Positions 1-10,600 are shown, numbered from the stretch's first letter. The stretch: DNA of 17,989 nucleotides from Hymenopellis radicata (GCA_015501595.1 JADNRX010000918.1:1-17989); one strand, 5' to 3'. Numbers and translations: made by a program. Notes: a model not told the origin generated them from the sequence alone.

Positions 1-720
1 TTCACCCCTGAGATGGTTGAATCATTCATATTGCTGCACCCCGATCTTTCCCGGCTCTCTTTGTTTCCATCCGCCCTTGGGCCGAGGCTACACGAAGTCT
101 TTGACAGTCAGAGTCTCCGACTCAACTGCCTGAAGGAACTTAAACTCGAACTGACTGAAGCTTTTGACTGGGGGCCTGCTTTGGAGAAGCCTTGGTCGAT
201 ACTGCGGGAGAATGGTGTGCACCTCACGAAGCTTCACCTTACTGAGATTGGACCTGTTTCTAAGGCCTTTCTTGACTATCTCACAGCCTACAAGGGGTTA
301 GAAGAGCTCCGCATCTTGAAGGCTTATTGTGCGATCGAACATCACTTGGTGATGAGATTCTGGGAAAAGGTTCCGACGCACCATCAAGAGTCGCTTCGCG
401 TGTTGAGCATCATTCCGGACTGTTGGAGGGCTAGTACACAGTGGTGCATCGATGAATCCAAACTGGCGCAGCTGCGGGAGTGTAAGGCACTGCGAACGAT
501 AAATGTCGCAGCGCAAATGAGTCAGAAGAATGGAGTGGTACGTGTCCATGAAGGCAAAGTGGCGCTCATTAACGCCTGTTTTTAGATGACAGCGCTGGAG
601 ACCCTTCGTCGAGAAGGTGTCTTTCCGGATCTGGTGTCGGAACAGATTACGATTAAGTGGATGCGACCCTGTTTCTCTGGCGAGTACAGCCCGCTGCCTG
701 GAGTGGAAGAGCGGCATTAG
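1..720 (+). CDS. F-box/LRR-family protein, 3' part (5' end outside window)
   Basis: Open from the first base (frame 1), so the N-terminus with any F-box lies upstream. I read two exons, 1-537 and 586-720. The 48-nt intron starts with GTACGT and ends in a T-rich TTTTTAG; unspliced reading hits a stop at the intron end. The protein shows irregular leucine-rich repeats (CLKELKLEL, HLTKLHLTEI, GLEELRIL). The stretch FLDYLTAYKGLEELRIL is clearly related to LLKYLTAYGGLEELEIL in the minus-strand pseudogene at 6486-7105, whose N-terminal half carries a recognisable F-box. That shared block is why I place it in the F-box/LRR family, whose members usually act as substrate adaptors of SCF ubiquitin ligases. 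The fragment itself shows no F-box and no frameshift. The product ends with the residues VEERH. The substrate is unknown. Intron and stop are well supported; the function is family inference. Confidence 0.7.
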
Positions 721-2658
721 GCAGCCCGATGGCCCGGAATGGAAAACGAAGATGTGAAGCAAGATGGTGTGAGTGCGATAGTTGGTATCGATGTGTAGCG
801 GACATAGTATACGGAAAGTAGTAATCATCAGTAGGAGCGAACCAGTAGAAGAAGGAGAATAACATTCACCAACATTGAGACATCCAGGACCGACGAGGAA
901 CGGACTGCGACCGACGAGAATGTTAACTGAGCCGCGACATTTTTCAAGTGCAGGAAATCTCCTCGGCGTCAATAGCACAAACGGGCTAGTATCGCCGTCG
1001 AGTCCGACAGCTGCGCGCTCACCCGGCATATTACTGCAGAAGAGACATCAAGCGCGAGATCGTGGTGATAAAGAAACCGAACGTGGGAAGATTCACGATC
1101 ACGCTGACCACCACTTGCGCATGCAACTCCGACTCGAGGAGCACTCGCGAATTGCAAATTTCTATTGGCTTCCTCCCTCTCTCTTTTACTACCATCTTCT
1201 ACGGCTATTTCAATCCGTTCCATCACCACAAATGCTGTCGAGACTGGGATTAGCGCATCACTCGTACTTATGTCCTTTTCCTTCCTCGACTACCTGGCGA
1301 GGATAACACATGAGCTACAGTATCTGGCGAGGATCACGCTGACCTTGTAATCTCTGCTAGGACACACCCAGCTGTACTTGAGCGCGCGAGCCGGTGTGGA
1401 TACAAAGCTTTCAAGGTTTCACCAACTGCACAGTCCCTCGGTGATGGCCGTGATCCCGGTTTTGGGTCTAAACCACACGCTCAGCGCGTGTGTATCGATT
1501 GGCACCATTGATTCCCTTGATGACTTCATATGGTCTTACCCGAATTGACAGATTGTGTTGATTTAGCTTTTTTCTGGTCCTTGTGAGCTCGACGGAAATA
1601 GTCCTGTGAGGAGTAGATGCACGGCGGGAGTGTGGCGTAGATTAGGGCACATCCCGTCAATGTATCTAGCCGGCGTTCAGAGCCGAGTACTTGTCCTTGC
1701 CCTGTCCTGCTTCGACATGCTGGGTGCCGTATACCCGGTGGCGTGCTTGAAGAGAATGCTCCATCGATTTATCAGGCTTCTCTGGCGTCGATTCTACTCG
1801 GCTCCGGATCGCTCTTTAGGACACGGCGGAAAGCTAGGGTCTTCGAAAGCCATGGTGTATCGCCAGCACGGTTTACGGTGGGATTCCCGTTATTATGGTT
1901 TGAACGGAGAGTACTGATTTGCGTTATTTCCGTAGAGGGTCCATATCCTGAGCGATGCTCGGGTCCAAAAATCACTGGCTCCAATGGAAGCCTATGAAGA
2001 CGTACTTTTACTCATGAGGCTCGACATGCTGCATGAGGAATTCCGAAGTTTCCGCGCTGTGTAAGGCGTGTCACGGTGTCTCGATTCCTGAGAGACGGCA
2101 TGCGGTGTTAAGATATGGAATGGACTGCAATAATGGTACCCTTTCCCACGTCAAAAGCTTGACCGGGATTCCGTGCCGTATAATGGACGGTGACCTTGTC
2201 CGTGGTTTGACTAAGGGCGACATGGAACAGAGATAAGGCCAGTACTGGCACCGATGGCGTGTACACGTCGTTGATAATGGATTGTTGATCGCAACACGCG
2301 TTCGAGGGGTGATCCGAGTATCTCCTTCGTCTCGTGAGCGTGGACGGGTTAGTGGTCGTGTGATGCTGCCTAGTGGCGCACTATCGATGAGGCCGAGAAT
2401 GTCGAGCTTCCATTTCTCAGCGTGGTGCACGTTCCGCGATACAAAGAGCAGTTTACTCGACAGTGTCGCAGCTTAAAGGTCCTCGGAATCATCTGCAATT
2501 ATTCAAGACGCCTAATCCGAGTTGGATGGAGAGTCGGGACGTGTCCAATTTAGTCGGGACTCGGCGGCATGACCGGCGCGGGCTGCCTGGAGGCTGAGTC
2601 AGCGACACATTGTATCCACGCACCCTCACAATGCACTTTCGCCGACTTTCTATTAACG
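721..2658. other. Stretch without a recognisable gene
   Basis: Open frames occur on both strands (for example 1606-1917 plus and 2071-2430 minus), but their translations show no domain, no conserved block and no supporting intron pattern I recognise. A short direct repeat, CTGGCGAGGAT, occurs twice about 33 bp apart near 1293 and 1326. The last part serves as the upstream region of the gene at 2659. Decayed repeat DNA is possible, but nothing in the sequence identifies it. Confidence 0.5.
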
Positions 2659-3782
2659 ATGCCCATCACCTACAGGCCGTCGACATCGTCCGACGCTGAT
2701 CTCAATGACGCGGACGACAGCATCGTGCTCTCCGACTTGGTCCGAACTGGGGAGGCGTCTCGCCTGCGTCGCAGGGGCGCTATGCGGCTAGATCATCATA
2801 CGACGGCAGCGCAGACTGCGGCTGCGGCGGACGGGGCGACGTGGGAGCCTGATGAGACGCCGAGGGCGCACAGAGAGAAGGAGGAGTATCTGTGGACCTT
2901 GTTCTGCGGTGGCGAGGAGGAACAAGAAGACGACGAGTTGGACGAGTACCACCACGCCGCCTTTGAACCATCGCTTTTCCCGCTGTGCCCGGCATCGGCG
3001 CCATCGCGCCCGACGACGGCGAGACGCTCCAGACGAACGAATGGGTGTGGGGCACTGGTGCATATGCGAGCGGCTCCGCGTGCGCGGCTCGGTGTATGGA
3101 CAGCCAAGACCCGCGCGTCTGACGCTGTAGTCTCGCTGGACAATGCCTACTTTGATCGCACCGCAGTCTCGAAGATTGTACGGAGCGCGTGCGGGTGTGT
3201 CCGTGAGGGCGTCGGTTGTGCCGTATGGTAAGCATCCGCTAAACTTTAGACTCTGTCCTTGAAATTAATGAACGACCTTCTAGCGGCAATCCCTTGGGCA
3301 CGCGCTACAGACCCTGCAAGACCGCGGAAGACGGCATCTTTGTCCCGCATGCTAGCCATCCGCGTCCCCACCCTCACCCTGATGGGCCGGCGTACTGGCA
3401 CGACTCAGCAGCCTCGACGCCGCCCCCGAACTTCTACATATACACGTTCTTTTCTTCTGCAGTGTCATCGGCGCCGACGTACACGTTTTCTTCGCGCCCT
3501 GCACACATCCGGCAGCACCATCCACCTCAGCAGATCGCTGTATATTCTCAGCCACCACCACTTGTCGACCTGGACGACAGCCTCATGTTCTCGCGGACGA
3601 TAACATCATCGCCGGTGCCGTTATCTGACGTCGGTGAGGAGGATGATCGCGAGGGCGGCTACGCCATGGCTTCGAATTGGGCTGAATTCGCCAATTCGAG
3701 TGCACCGCTCGACCCCGACGGCGACGATACTCCAAACTCTCCAGATAAGAGTAACGAGGTCATGCTGTTCCCCGAGCGGTAA
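2659..3782 (+). CDS. Hypothetical protein with a cysteine cluster, two exons
   Basis: Exons 2659-3227 and 3284-3782 are joined across a 56-nt intron (GTAAGC...TCTAG) and give 355 residues. Splicing restores a cysteine cluster across the junction: C178-x-C180-x6-C187-x2-C190-x10-C201, with the core text VREGVGCAVCGNPLGTRY. This spacing suggests a metal-binding knuckle, and exact restoration of CxxC by splicing is strong evidence the gene is real. Before it lie an acidic patch (EEEQEDDELDEY) and Ser/Ala/Arg-rich low-complexity sequence; after it, His/Pro-rich sequence, an aromatic block (NFYIYTFF) and an acidic C-terminus. No signal peptide or membrane segment is seen. Start: ATG 2659 (MPITYRPS) is preferred. 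ATG 2569 in the same frame would add 30 residues of unremarkable sequence. I do not recognise the family by name and assign no function. The gene appears intact. Confidence 0.75.
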
Positions 3783-4021
3783 CACAGCTCTAGCTTGTTT
3801 TCCGTGTGGAGTTCCCGAACGAATAACGATGTTTTCTTCTTGGTTGGGTCGGGTGCTGGGTCACTTTTCTTTACGATTTTTCAGTGCAGACTTTCTACAT
3901 ACTATAGTTCATCATTTACGTCGTACTTGCGTCTACATACACTCTACACACGCTTGGCATCTATATCACTTGTATTATACTTATGAAGAGTCCTAACGGA
4001 AATCTCGATTTTGAAGAATTT

Positions 4022-4150
4022 CATTCAATTCAGTAGGATACTTACCTTTTTCGTGGAGCGCGACTCGTGCTACACACCGACGAGTGAGTGCGGTGACGCC
4101 CCCGAGGGTCCTTCCGTCTATGCCTCTCGTCGCGCCAATTGCTACAGCGG
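4022..4150. repeat. Left arm of a ~1 kb inverted-repeat segment
   Basis: This stretch is an imperfect reverse complement of 4944-5057. The best block is GCTACACACC-n-ACGAGTG, a 4-bp indel (AGTG), then CGGTGACGCCCCCGAGG. Similarity extends outward through ATACTTACC to ATTCAATTCAG and inward to GCTACAGCG. The arms are about 129 and 114 bp. They bound a segment of about 1,036 bp, which fits a foldback or long-TIR non-autonomous element, or two oppositely oriented copies of a gene fragment. No clear target duplication is visible outside the arms. Confidence 0.75.
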
Positions 4151-4814
4151 CTCCACCGACACATAGTGCTCTAACGCTGACATCCTGTTTAACTGCCGCT
4201 TAGACACCCTTCGAGCCGATCTCATTATGCTCCGAGTAAGTTTGATCTCGAGGTGTAAATATTTCATAGTAGTACCTTCGTGCAAATCCAATCGGACTTT
4301 TCATCTGCCAAGCATTTAGAATTGGTGTCTCTAGATCAGGCTGCGGGTGAGCGGTAAGCTACAGCTGAGTCTTCGAGACGGTGCACTAGACAAGGTTCTG
4401 AGGAAGCATCAAGACACGCTGCGATGTCAATTGCAAAGGGCGGTGTGTGAAGGAGCTTATCCTCGCCACGCTGCCCGTGGTTCATAGTACGGTTGATACA
4501 TCGCGTTGGGTGAGTGACAAGACCGAAAGCTAAGACGTACTTCCACACCAACATTCAACAGAGTCGTCGCTTGTACTTACAGTTATCCCCTCATTCGAAT
4601 CAGATTCGACTCTACTAATACAGGGAGGAACAATACTTCACGCACAGCCAGCTAATGTGCTTGGTATGCATCCGATTGGAATCTGGAGGTCTAGTTGCGG
4701 ATAAGTGACGTCTTGCAGCGTGAAATATCCTAACTGCGGCGAGCAAAACTGGGATCTCAGTAACCAGTTATTTCACGCCACGACGGGGTGTAAAAAAGCA
4801 CACACACTCAAGTA
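4151..4814. other. Interior of the inverted-repeat segment, no protein gene seen
   Basis: No open frame here has a recognisable domain. The minus-strand frame at 4336-4554 is short and unremarkable. The right end of the stretch carries the A-run that ends the tRNA gene next to it. Confidence 0.45.
4792..4797 (-). terminator. Pol III terminator of tRNA-Arg
   Basis: Six A on the plus strand read as TTTTTT on the minus strand, 17 nt beyond the 3' end of the tRNA. Four or more T is the usual RNA polymerase III stop. Confidence 0.7.
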
Positions 4815-4903
4815 TGACCACCGCAGGACTCGAACCTGCAACCTTTTGGTTTGGTGCCGCTCGGTAATCGAAGCCAAACGCGCTACCATTGCGCCAGGTA
4901 GCC
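4815..4903 (-). tRNA. tRNA-Arg(TCG) with a 17-nt intron
   Basis: Read on the minus strand. The acceptor stem GGCTACC/GGTGGTC pairs over 7 bp with two G-U pairs, followed by discriminator A. D arm: GCGC-AATGGTA-GCGC. Anticodon stem: TTTGG/CCAAA. T arm: GCAGG-TTCGAGT-CCTGC. The variable loop AGGTT has the standard 5 nt if a 17-nt intron sits after position 37. The loop then reads CT-TCG-A...A, giving anticodon TCG, which decodes CGA. The B box (GGTTCGAGTCC, plus-strand 4826-4836) and A box (TGGCGCAATGG, 4886-4896) are intact, and a T6 terminator follows. All arms fold with standard lengths, so the gene is probably functional. The two G-U pairs in the acceptor stem are slightly unusual. The exact intron boundaries are inferred from stem geometry. 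Confidence 0.9.
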
Positions 4904-4943
4904 ATGATTGTGGCGTTGCCAACAACACCTCTTCAAACGCCCC

Positions 4944-5057
4944 TCGCTGTAGCAGTATCGCGCCGAAGTGAGGCCTCGGGGGCGTCACCGCACTCGTTGG
5001 TGTGTAGCAGGAGTCGCGCGCTGCACGAACAGGGTAAGTACACTTCTGAATTGAATG
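4944..5057. repeat. Right arm of the inverted-repeat segment
   Basis: Partner of 4022-4150 in opposite orientation. It lies 40 bp upstream of the 5' end of the tRNA gene. The arm includes GGTAAGTA (5033-5040), matched in reverse by TACTTACC in the left arm. It resembles a splice donor, so the arms may derive from gene fragments. Confidence 0.75.
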
Positions 5058-5639
5058 GGATATCGATCAACGTACGAGATCTCGGCTACATCGTAGCTCG
5101 TAGTCGATGAATGCGCTAAGTAATTGCAGGGTACTAGGCGTATAAAAGGAAAGGCCGCCAAGACGTGTCAGAGGGTGGAAGCAAAAGATATGTTTGGGAG
5201 GACGTCTGAGGTGTCTGCACTGGGAATAGTAGCCCGGTCGCGTAAAAAAGTTGTCGCTTACTACCGATTCATGCGGGAAATCCTGAGTCGAACGCGGCAT
5301 CTATGATTCCATCTATGGCCGTCTGGAAATCTCTCGAGAAACCGAAGGAGGTTGGATGTGATTACCTCCGTCAAGGCCTTGATAGAAAGCGATAATGGCG
5401 CGATAGATTGGCTATGGAGAACGTGTGGATTTCCCAGATCCCTGGATAACAAATGAGGCGAGAACATGAATTAAGACATTGGCGACTTACAGATGATGAA
5501 GCGCCCAAAGAATATCTCGAAAACGGCTAGCATTTTCGGGTAGGTGAACGATAGGCGCCTTCGGCAGGTGCGAGCCACCTTAATTGTATGTCAGCGCTGT
5601 ACGGAACGAATACGGTCATAGAATATCCACCGTGAGGAG
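5058..5639. other. Stretch without a recognisable gene
   Basis: Several short open frames on both strands have no domain or family resemblance. I see no RNA gene and no repeat shared with the rest of the window. Confidence 0.45.
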
Positions 5640-6006
5640 CGTGTTCTCCGTCGTCGTCGCCTTGTGTTTCCTCCACGCCGGCATAGTACGTCTGGTCGCA
5701 TACATCAACCGCATAATCGTCCCGGCAGACAACCGGGATGGCAGGACCGTCCTCAGCTGGGAGCTCGAGGCAGGATAATCTGTGATCTGGCGAGCCTGAT
5801 GTCGTGAATCATGTCTAGCATGTTCTCCATCTTCCACGTGCAATAACTGCCCTCGTCGCCTTGTGTTTCCTCCACACTCGTCTCGTCGCATACATCAACC
5901 GCATAATCGTCTCCGGCAGACAACCGGGGATGGCAGCGCATGGTCCAGGACAGTCCTCAGCTGGGAGCCCGAGGCAGGATAAACTGTGATCTGGCTAGCC
6001 AGATGC
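5640..6006. repeat. Imperfect tandem duplication, two ~160-185 bp copies
   Basis: Copy 1 (about 5640-5800) and copy 2 (about 5820-6006) share TGTTCTCC, CGCCTTGTGTTTCCTCCAC, GCATACATCAACCGCATAAT and CAGGATAA-n-CTGTGATCTGG in the same order, with small indels and substitutions. Several frames pass through on the minus strand, but none encodes a recognisable domain. Confidence 0.8.
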
Positions 6007-6485
6007 AGCGAAGCACGCCGTACATTGGCAGCTGGACGAGCTGCTCGAGTTTACGCGCTGCGCCTACACCAGAAGATCCGATTTGAGCAGAAGCAATCTA
6101 GGTCGAAGCCGGGGCGTAGTTCCAGTTCAAGAAAAGACGGGACGTTCTGGAACTGTTGAATGATGGGATCGAGTCGATGTTGGAGAGCAAGAGCATCATC
6201 CAGAATCTTCCCACGGTTTGTTGATGGACACGTACGCACAAGGCGGCCTGATATAACTGTTATTTTATCCTCTACATGTTGTGTTTGGGACCTGTCATGC
6301 TTTCACGCCTTGGTGACGACCACAACACTTGTCGGAGACGTGCCTAGTAAGTAGTTCTAGTACTTATGGCAGAGTCTCGGCAGAAAGTGTGTCATTCGAT
6401 GGTGGTTTTGGCCTCTCTAGTCTACTGATTTCGGTAACAAGTACTTCTCCTCTTTATTTAAACGTGTATAATCAGGCAACGAGCT
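6007..6485. other. Stretch without a recognisable gene
   Basis: A minus-strand frame at 6051-6239 contains short leucine-rich text (FLELELRPGFDL) that could be F-box/LRR debris, but it cannot be joined to the neighbouring pseudogene. The last part lies downstream of that pseudogene's stop codon. Confidence 0.4.
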
Positions 6486-7105
6486 TATTCGGAGGGTAGC
6501 GGATCAATCATAAAGTCCAGCCGATGCAAGTAGGGGAAGTTGAAGTCGTTCTGGATAGGTGCCACGGTAAAATATGATAGCCCGTTCTGGAGCGCGCACG
6601 AGATCGTCTGAAAGTCCAGCCGATGCAAGTAGGGACGTTGAAGTCGTTATGGAGCGCGCACGAGATTGTCTGCCAATTCAGTCAGAAAAACCAGTGATGA
6701 TAATTGTATGATTACTTACTTCGTCTGATTCCCCGATTGTCAGTCTTCGCAGCGGGTCTCGATGCTCCTTCAAGACGTCATTCCAGATCCGCGTCCCGAA
6801 TCCAGGTTCTTGCGTATCAGGTTCCAAAATTTCGAGCTCTTCCAATCCGCCATACGCCGTCAGGTACTTCAGGAGGGATCGTTTGAATTCTAAGGAGACA
6901 AGCTTGAGGTTTACCAGAGGCACTCCGCCTGTCCTAGCGCAACCCAAAGCTCGTCGGATGGGCGCATCAACACAAGTGTAAGTTGCGTCAGATGGCGAAG
7001 CAGCGGAGGTCCTGAATTCTGCTTCGAGAAATCTTGGTCAATGTCTTCAATGACGTAGTTGAAGTGGCGCCCATTGACAGAGAGGGGCACAGGTATTTTA
7101 CCGTG
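6486..7105 (-). pseudogene. C-terminal half of an F-box/LRR gene split by the large insertion
   Basis: Read from 7105 down, this continues the protein interrupted at 14451: HGKIPVPLSVN leads into leucine-rich text (LRHLTQLTLVL, LVNLKLVSLEF, then LLKYLTAYGGLEELEIL). A frame change near 6915-6950 marks an indel. The exon ends at ESDE before a 50-nt intron (6670-6719; GTAAGT...GGCAG). The last exon ends in LHRLDFMIDPLPSE with stop at 6486-6488, but a shortened duplicate of ~60 bp at its start puts the spliced frame out of register. The gene is therefore broken by the insertion, an indel and a partial duplication. It is a paralogue of the gene at 1-720. Its N-terminal half is at 14451-15207. The family role would be SCF ubiquitin-ligase adaptor; this copy is very unlikely to make a working protein. 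Confidence 0.8.
6512..6671. repeat. Partial tandem duplication in the pseudogene's last exon
   Basis: AAAGTCCAGCCGATGCAAGT occurs at about 6512 and 6611, and GAGCGCGCACGAGAT-n-GTCTG at about 6592 and 6652. The second copy lacks about 36 bp and carries a small deletion in its TAGGGGAAGTTG text. On the coding (minus) strand the upstream copy is the defective one. Confidence 0.8.
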
Positions 7106-7270
7106 TAGGCGGACGTGTGCCCGTGTGGCCGTGCCCGTGTAGGCAGTGTACAGGGCCGTGTTGACCGTGTGGAAGTGGCTGTGAGGACGTGTAGGGACGT
7201 GAAGCCATCACCCGTAACACCGTGACGCTTGAGCGGTAACACCGTGACCTCCGAACGTTAACAGTGTGAC
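7100..7270. repeat. Left-end CCGTGT-type degenerate array
   Basis: From 7100 to about 7200, CCGTGT and close variants (GACGTGT, CCGTGC, CAGTGT) recur every 6-20 bp with mixed spacers. From 7214 to 7270 three spaced copies of a longer unit follow (GTAACACCGTGAC at 7214 and 7236, GTTAACAGTGTGAC at 7257). The text TGCCCGTGTAGG...CCGTGTTGACCGT recurs in the right-end array in the same orientation. Such subterminal arrays are often transposase binding sites; that role is inference. Confidence 0.75.
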
Positions 7271-7674
7271 GGGGAGTAGCTCTCGGGCGGTCTGTGTCTC
7301 TTCATAGGTGCAGTTAGAAGTGGCGCGACGTCTTATCAGAACTAGTTGAATTAAGGTTGCGGCGAGAAGCGCTGCCGGCGCATACGTAAGTGCGGCTTTA
7401 AGGTGTTCAACGCGTCTTGGAGTCAAACCATCATCACCTAGCAACCTAGCGCGCGTTTTGTATACACACTGCCCTCTATGTCTTCATCCGCAGTTGCTGC
7501 AATTAACAAATTTTCTGGAACCTGTATTGTCCGACCGATTTGAAATATGTACAGCACTGGTTTGCCTCAAATAAATTCAACTTGCTCTGATTTTTCTAGT
7601 TCCTCGACGCGTCTCGACAGCTCTCTCTCTCTCTCAGGCGATGTCTGGACCTCTTCTCTAATAGCTCTCGCAGC
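7271..7674 (+). promoter_or_regulatory. Upstream region of the composite transposase gene
   Basis: This is the presumed promoter and 5' UTR. A CT-dinucleotide tract (7621-7635) lies about 40 bp before the proposed ATG; pyrimidine-rich tracts upstream of start codons are common in fungal promoters. No certain TATA box is seen. A minus-strand frame at 7567-7797 overlaps this region and the first two exons, and I do not accept it as a gene. Confidence 0.4.
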
Positions 7675-10600
7675 ATGAAGAAACTTTTTGTATGTGATCA
7701 CCCATTTTACCACTGATAAATTCCTTCTAAGTTCTAACTCACTTGACAGCGCGGTGTAGGCAGATTTCTCCTGGACACTTTTGGAGATGATCAACATAAC
7801 GAGGCTCGCATACCGCCTACCATCAAGACCGAACCCGTACCGAATGTTCCGCCTCCAATCGTGGGACGTTTGTTGCCCATCTACGACACATCCGGTAGCT
7901 GTAACTTAATTCTTTCCTAATCCTATTTCTCATGCTTTACAGGTCAAGTTATCGGTTACTCGACTGCTCCTCCCTCTTATACGGCGCGTACAAGCCCTCC
8001 GCCTGCAACGGTGCCCGCGAAATCTCGTCGAAAACCTCCCGATCTAGATGACTCGCCGTCGTCCTCTCAAGACTCGCGAAGCTCTACTCCCACCTCCCAC
8101 TCTTCATCGCCATTGTATAAACGGTTGAAGAATGGTAGCTTTGTGCCTATCCGCAAGGTGGTGCATTCAGCGGCGAAGTCGATTAAGCGCGCGCTGTCCG
8201 ACGATGAGTCTGCTTCGGACCACCCTCAGAGAAAGAAGCCCCGCCCTTCTATCTTAAAATCCAAGGGGGGGTCAAAGCGCCGTCGTTTGGATGAAGACTC
8301 CAAGGACACGCCCTCTGGAGACGGCCCTTCGTTGTCCAAAAAGTCCCGCCCCGATCCTTCCTCCACTCCCTTGGCCACTGATCGTGCTCATCTTCGCTTC
8401 GTCTCTCGCCCATCCCCCTCTCCACCTCCCGCGCCACGCAAAGACTCCATTAATATCGCTGAACGCCCTGTGAACTCGGCGCAGCTCTACATGAAGAGCG
8501 ATCGTCTTGAGGTTACGTGGGACGGCTACCCCGATGGTGAACTCGACATTGACGTCGATTACGCGACTTACGAGAAAACCAACCGTTTGATGGTGCATTG
8601 GGCTACTTCTGTTGGCGGAGGATATCCTCAGCGTAGCGCTGACGCGCCAGATTGGGAGTCCGGGAAGCCTTCGACGCGTAAATGTCTCAGGTACATCAAA
8701 TGTACGAACCCGAGCTGCGAGATTGTTGTTCGTCCCAAGACAAGGCGAAGTGCTCGGGATCGCCAGCTGGAAGAGACGTGCTCATGCGGTTACTTCCTGG
8801 AGTATCTTCCGTGTACTGGACAAGTGATATCTTACTTGTACTCGTGGCAAGGTGGCGTGCACTACGTCAATGGAGGATTTCATCGTCATCCACGCCCGAC
8901 TCATGAGATTCACCTTCTTCCCAAGGCTGCTACCGAGTTTCGAAAGCTTGTTATGGAACACCCCAAGTCTGGTCCCCTGAAGTTCGTCGTTGGTCATCAG
9001 AGACTCGATGGCACGTTTGGACCTTCAGCTGCAGATATCTCTCCTGCTCTTTTGAACGCCAATCGGGTCTCCTATGAGCGAAACAAGGTCAAGCGTGCGG
9101 TCAATATGACCGGAAGCAATTTCCTGCAGCAGTATTCCGCCTTCAAATCCCGTCATGCTGGTTTTGTCGTTCAAGAAATCCTGGACTCGGAAGTGGTTGT
9201 TTCGCTTCAGCACCCCTTCATGCAGAAGCAACTCGTTCGAGACATTATACGGAACGAAGCGGTGAATGGCATGGTGTCTGATGCTGCCCATGGCTGGTGG
9301 CGGGTTCGAAACGAACTTTTGATTGTCAGCTCATCGTATTCCCCGGATCTGTCCTGCTGGGTCCCAGTTCTCTTTTCTTTTTCGAATGGTGCTTCTGCGA
9401 CGCACTACATGTGGCATTTCTTTGCGCTCTTCAAATCGATTGGAGAGCAGGGCGAACGAACCGGTATCAACATTGCCTTGATTCATTTTGCGACGGTTTG
9501 TGACTTCGAATGTTAGTCTGGATTGTTGCTGATACTTCGCTTAGGTTGTTGACTTCAGTGATGCTGAACGTTCTGGATTTGTCCTTGCGTACATTCGCTT
9601 CTACCAGGAGGTGAAGAACGACCCGCGGAGCAAAGACGATCTGGAGAAGGAGGCAAACTCGCTGCTGAAGGGTTGTAAGGAACACTTCCGGCGTGCTTGC
9701 ATTCGTCTGTCGCGTATTTCACTTGTTATCCCTCCCAAGGATGCCGACGACTTCCTTGGACTCTGCGAGAAGCTCCGAGTTGTTTCCGATGTTCACGAAT
9801 TCCACCGTATCGCAAGGATCATTGCCGACAGATGGCCTCGGACGTCGACTTGGCTGGCTTGGTGGATGCGCGACTCGCATGCATCTATGATCTTCAAGTC
9901 GCAGGTTGTGATGGATCCCGATATCTGGGACTTGATACCCGGCGACACGAACGCAGAGGAGGCGATGCACTGGAAATTATACTCAGGTGCTGGCCGTGAC
10001 TTCGATATTATGCATGGCTTTGAGGCGCTTTGGGCAATGGCCGCCTACTTTGAACGACTCTGGGAAGGCTTAAAAGGTATGCTTTATGTTCATACATTTG
10101 ATATAATGTACTCATGCGAATCATTAGTCGGTGGGCTCATTCGCTACGGGAAAGCTGAACCATGGAAGGTTATCAGCGCTCGAATTGGACGAACCAAGCC
10201 TACGCGTGTACCGGAGGTACCCAAGAAGCGAGCAGCTATAAACGATGGTCGTCCTCCAGATACCACTTCCAGACTCGCGCGCGCTTCAGACAAGAAGGGA
10301 AAGGCGGCTCTGGAGGAGAATCTCTCTAAGCTGGCCGGTCCCGGAGCCAAGGAAACTGAACACAAAGACGACCCTAAGATGACACAGGACAAGGCGATTG
10401 CTGCATTGCCCGGTATCGCTTGGGAGAAGAACTCTTGTTGGCTCGACGCGTCCTGCACTGCCATCCACTCCGTTATCTCTTGGGACTGGACTTCTTATGC
10501 ACACTCCGTTTCTGCTCACCCAGCCGACAGTGAACGCGTATTTTGCGACATATACACCTTCATGAACGCCATCTACACTATGCAGGAGCTCTCGCCATCG

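Noticed and set aside
298..1029. Minus-strand 243-residue open frame
   Set aside because: It is antisense to the spliced F-box/LRR coding exons, has no recognisable domain, and its codon pattern follows from the opposite strand.
2780..3235. Several minus-strand frames opposite the Cys-cluster gene
   Set aside because: They are Arg/Pro-rich shadows of a GC-rich plus-strand exon that has a supported intron and domain.
4815..4903. Reading the tRNA as tRNA-Trp from the CCA triplet near the loop
   Set aside because: That CCA falls inside the intron. With standard stem and loop lengths, positions 34-36 are TCG.
7080..7270. CRISPR-like or telomere-like repeat
   Set aside because: Units are degenerate, spacers are irregular and only a few bases long, and the organism is eukaryotic; it fits subterminal transposon repeats better.
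7567..7797. Minus-strand 76-residue helical open frame (SPERERELSRRVEELEK)
   Set aside because: Its helix-like text comes from the CT-dinucleotide tract read in reverse, and it overlaps the first two exons and first intron of the plus-strand gene, whose branch site and splice signals fit well.
8011..9516. Transposase gene beginning at 8011 as a single open frame
   Set aside because: The codon at 8011 is GTG, the frame is open upstream, and splicing 7895-7942 adds in-phase coding sequence; no in-frame ATG occurs after 7675 until about 8491. The stop near 9516 lies inside a 49-nt intron.
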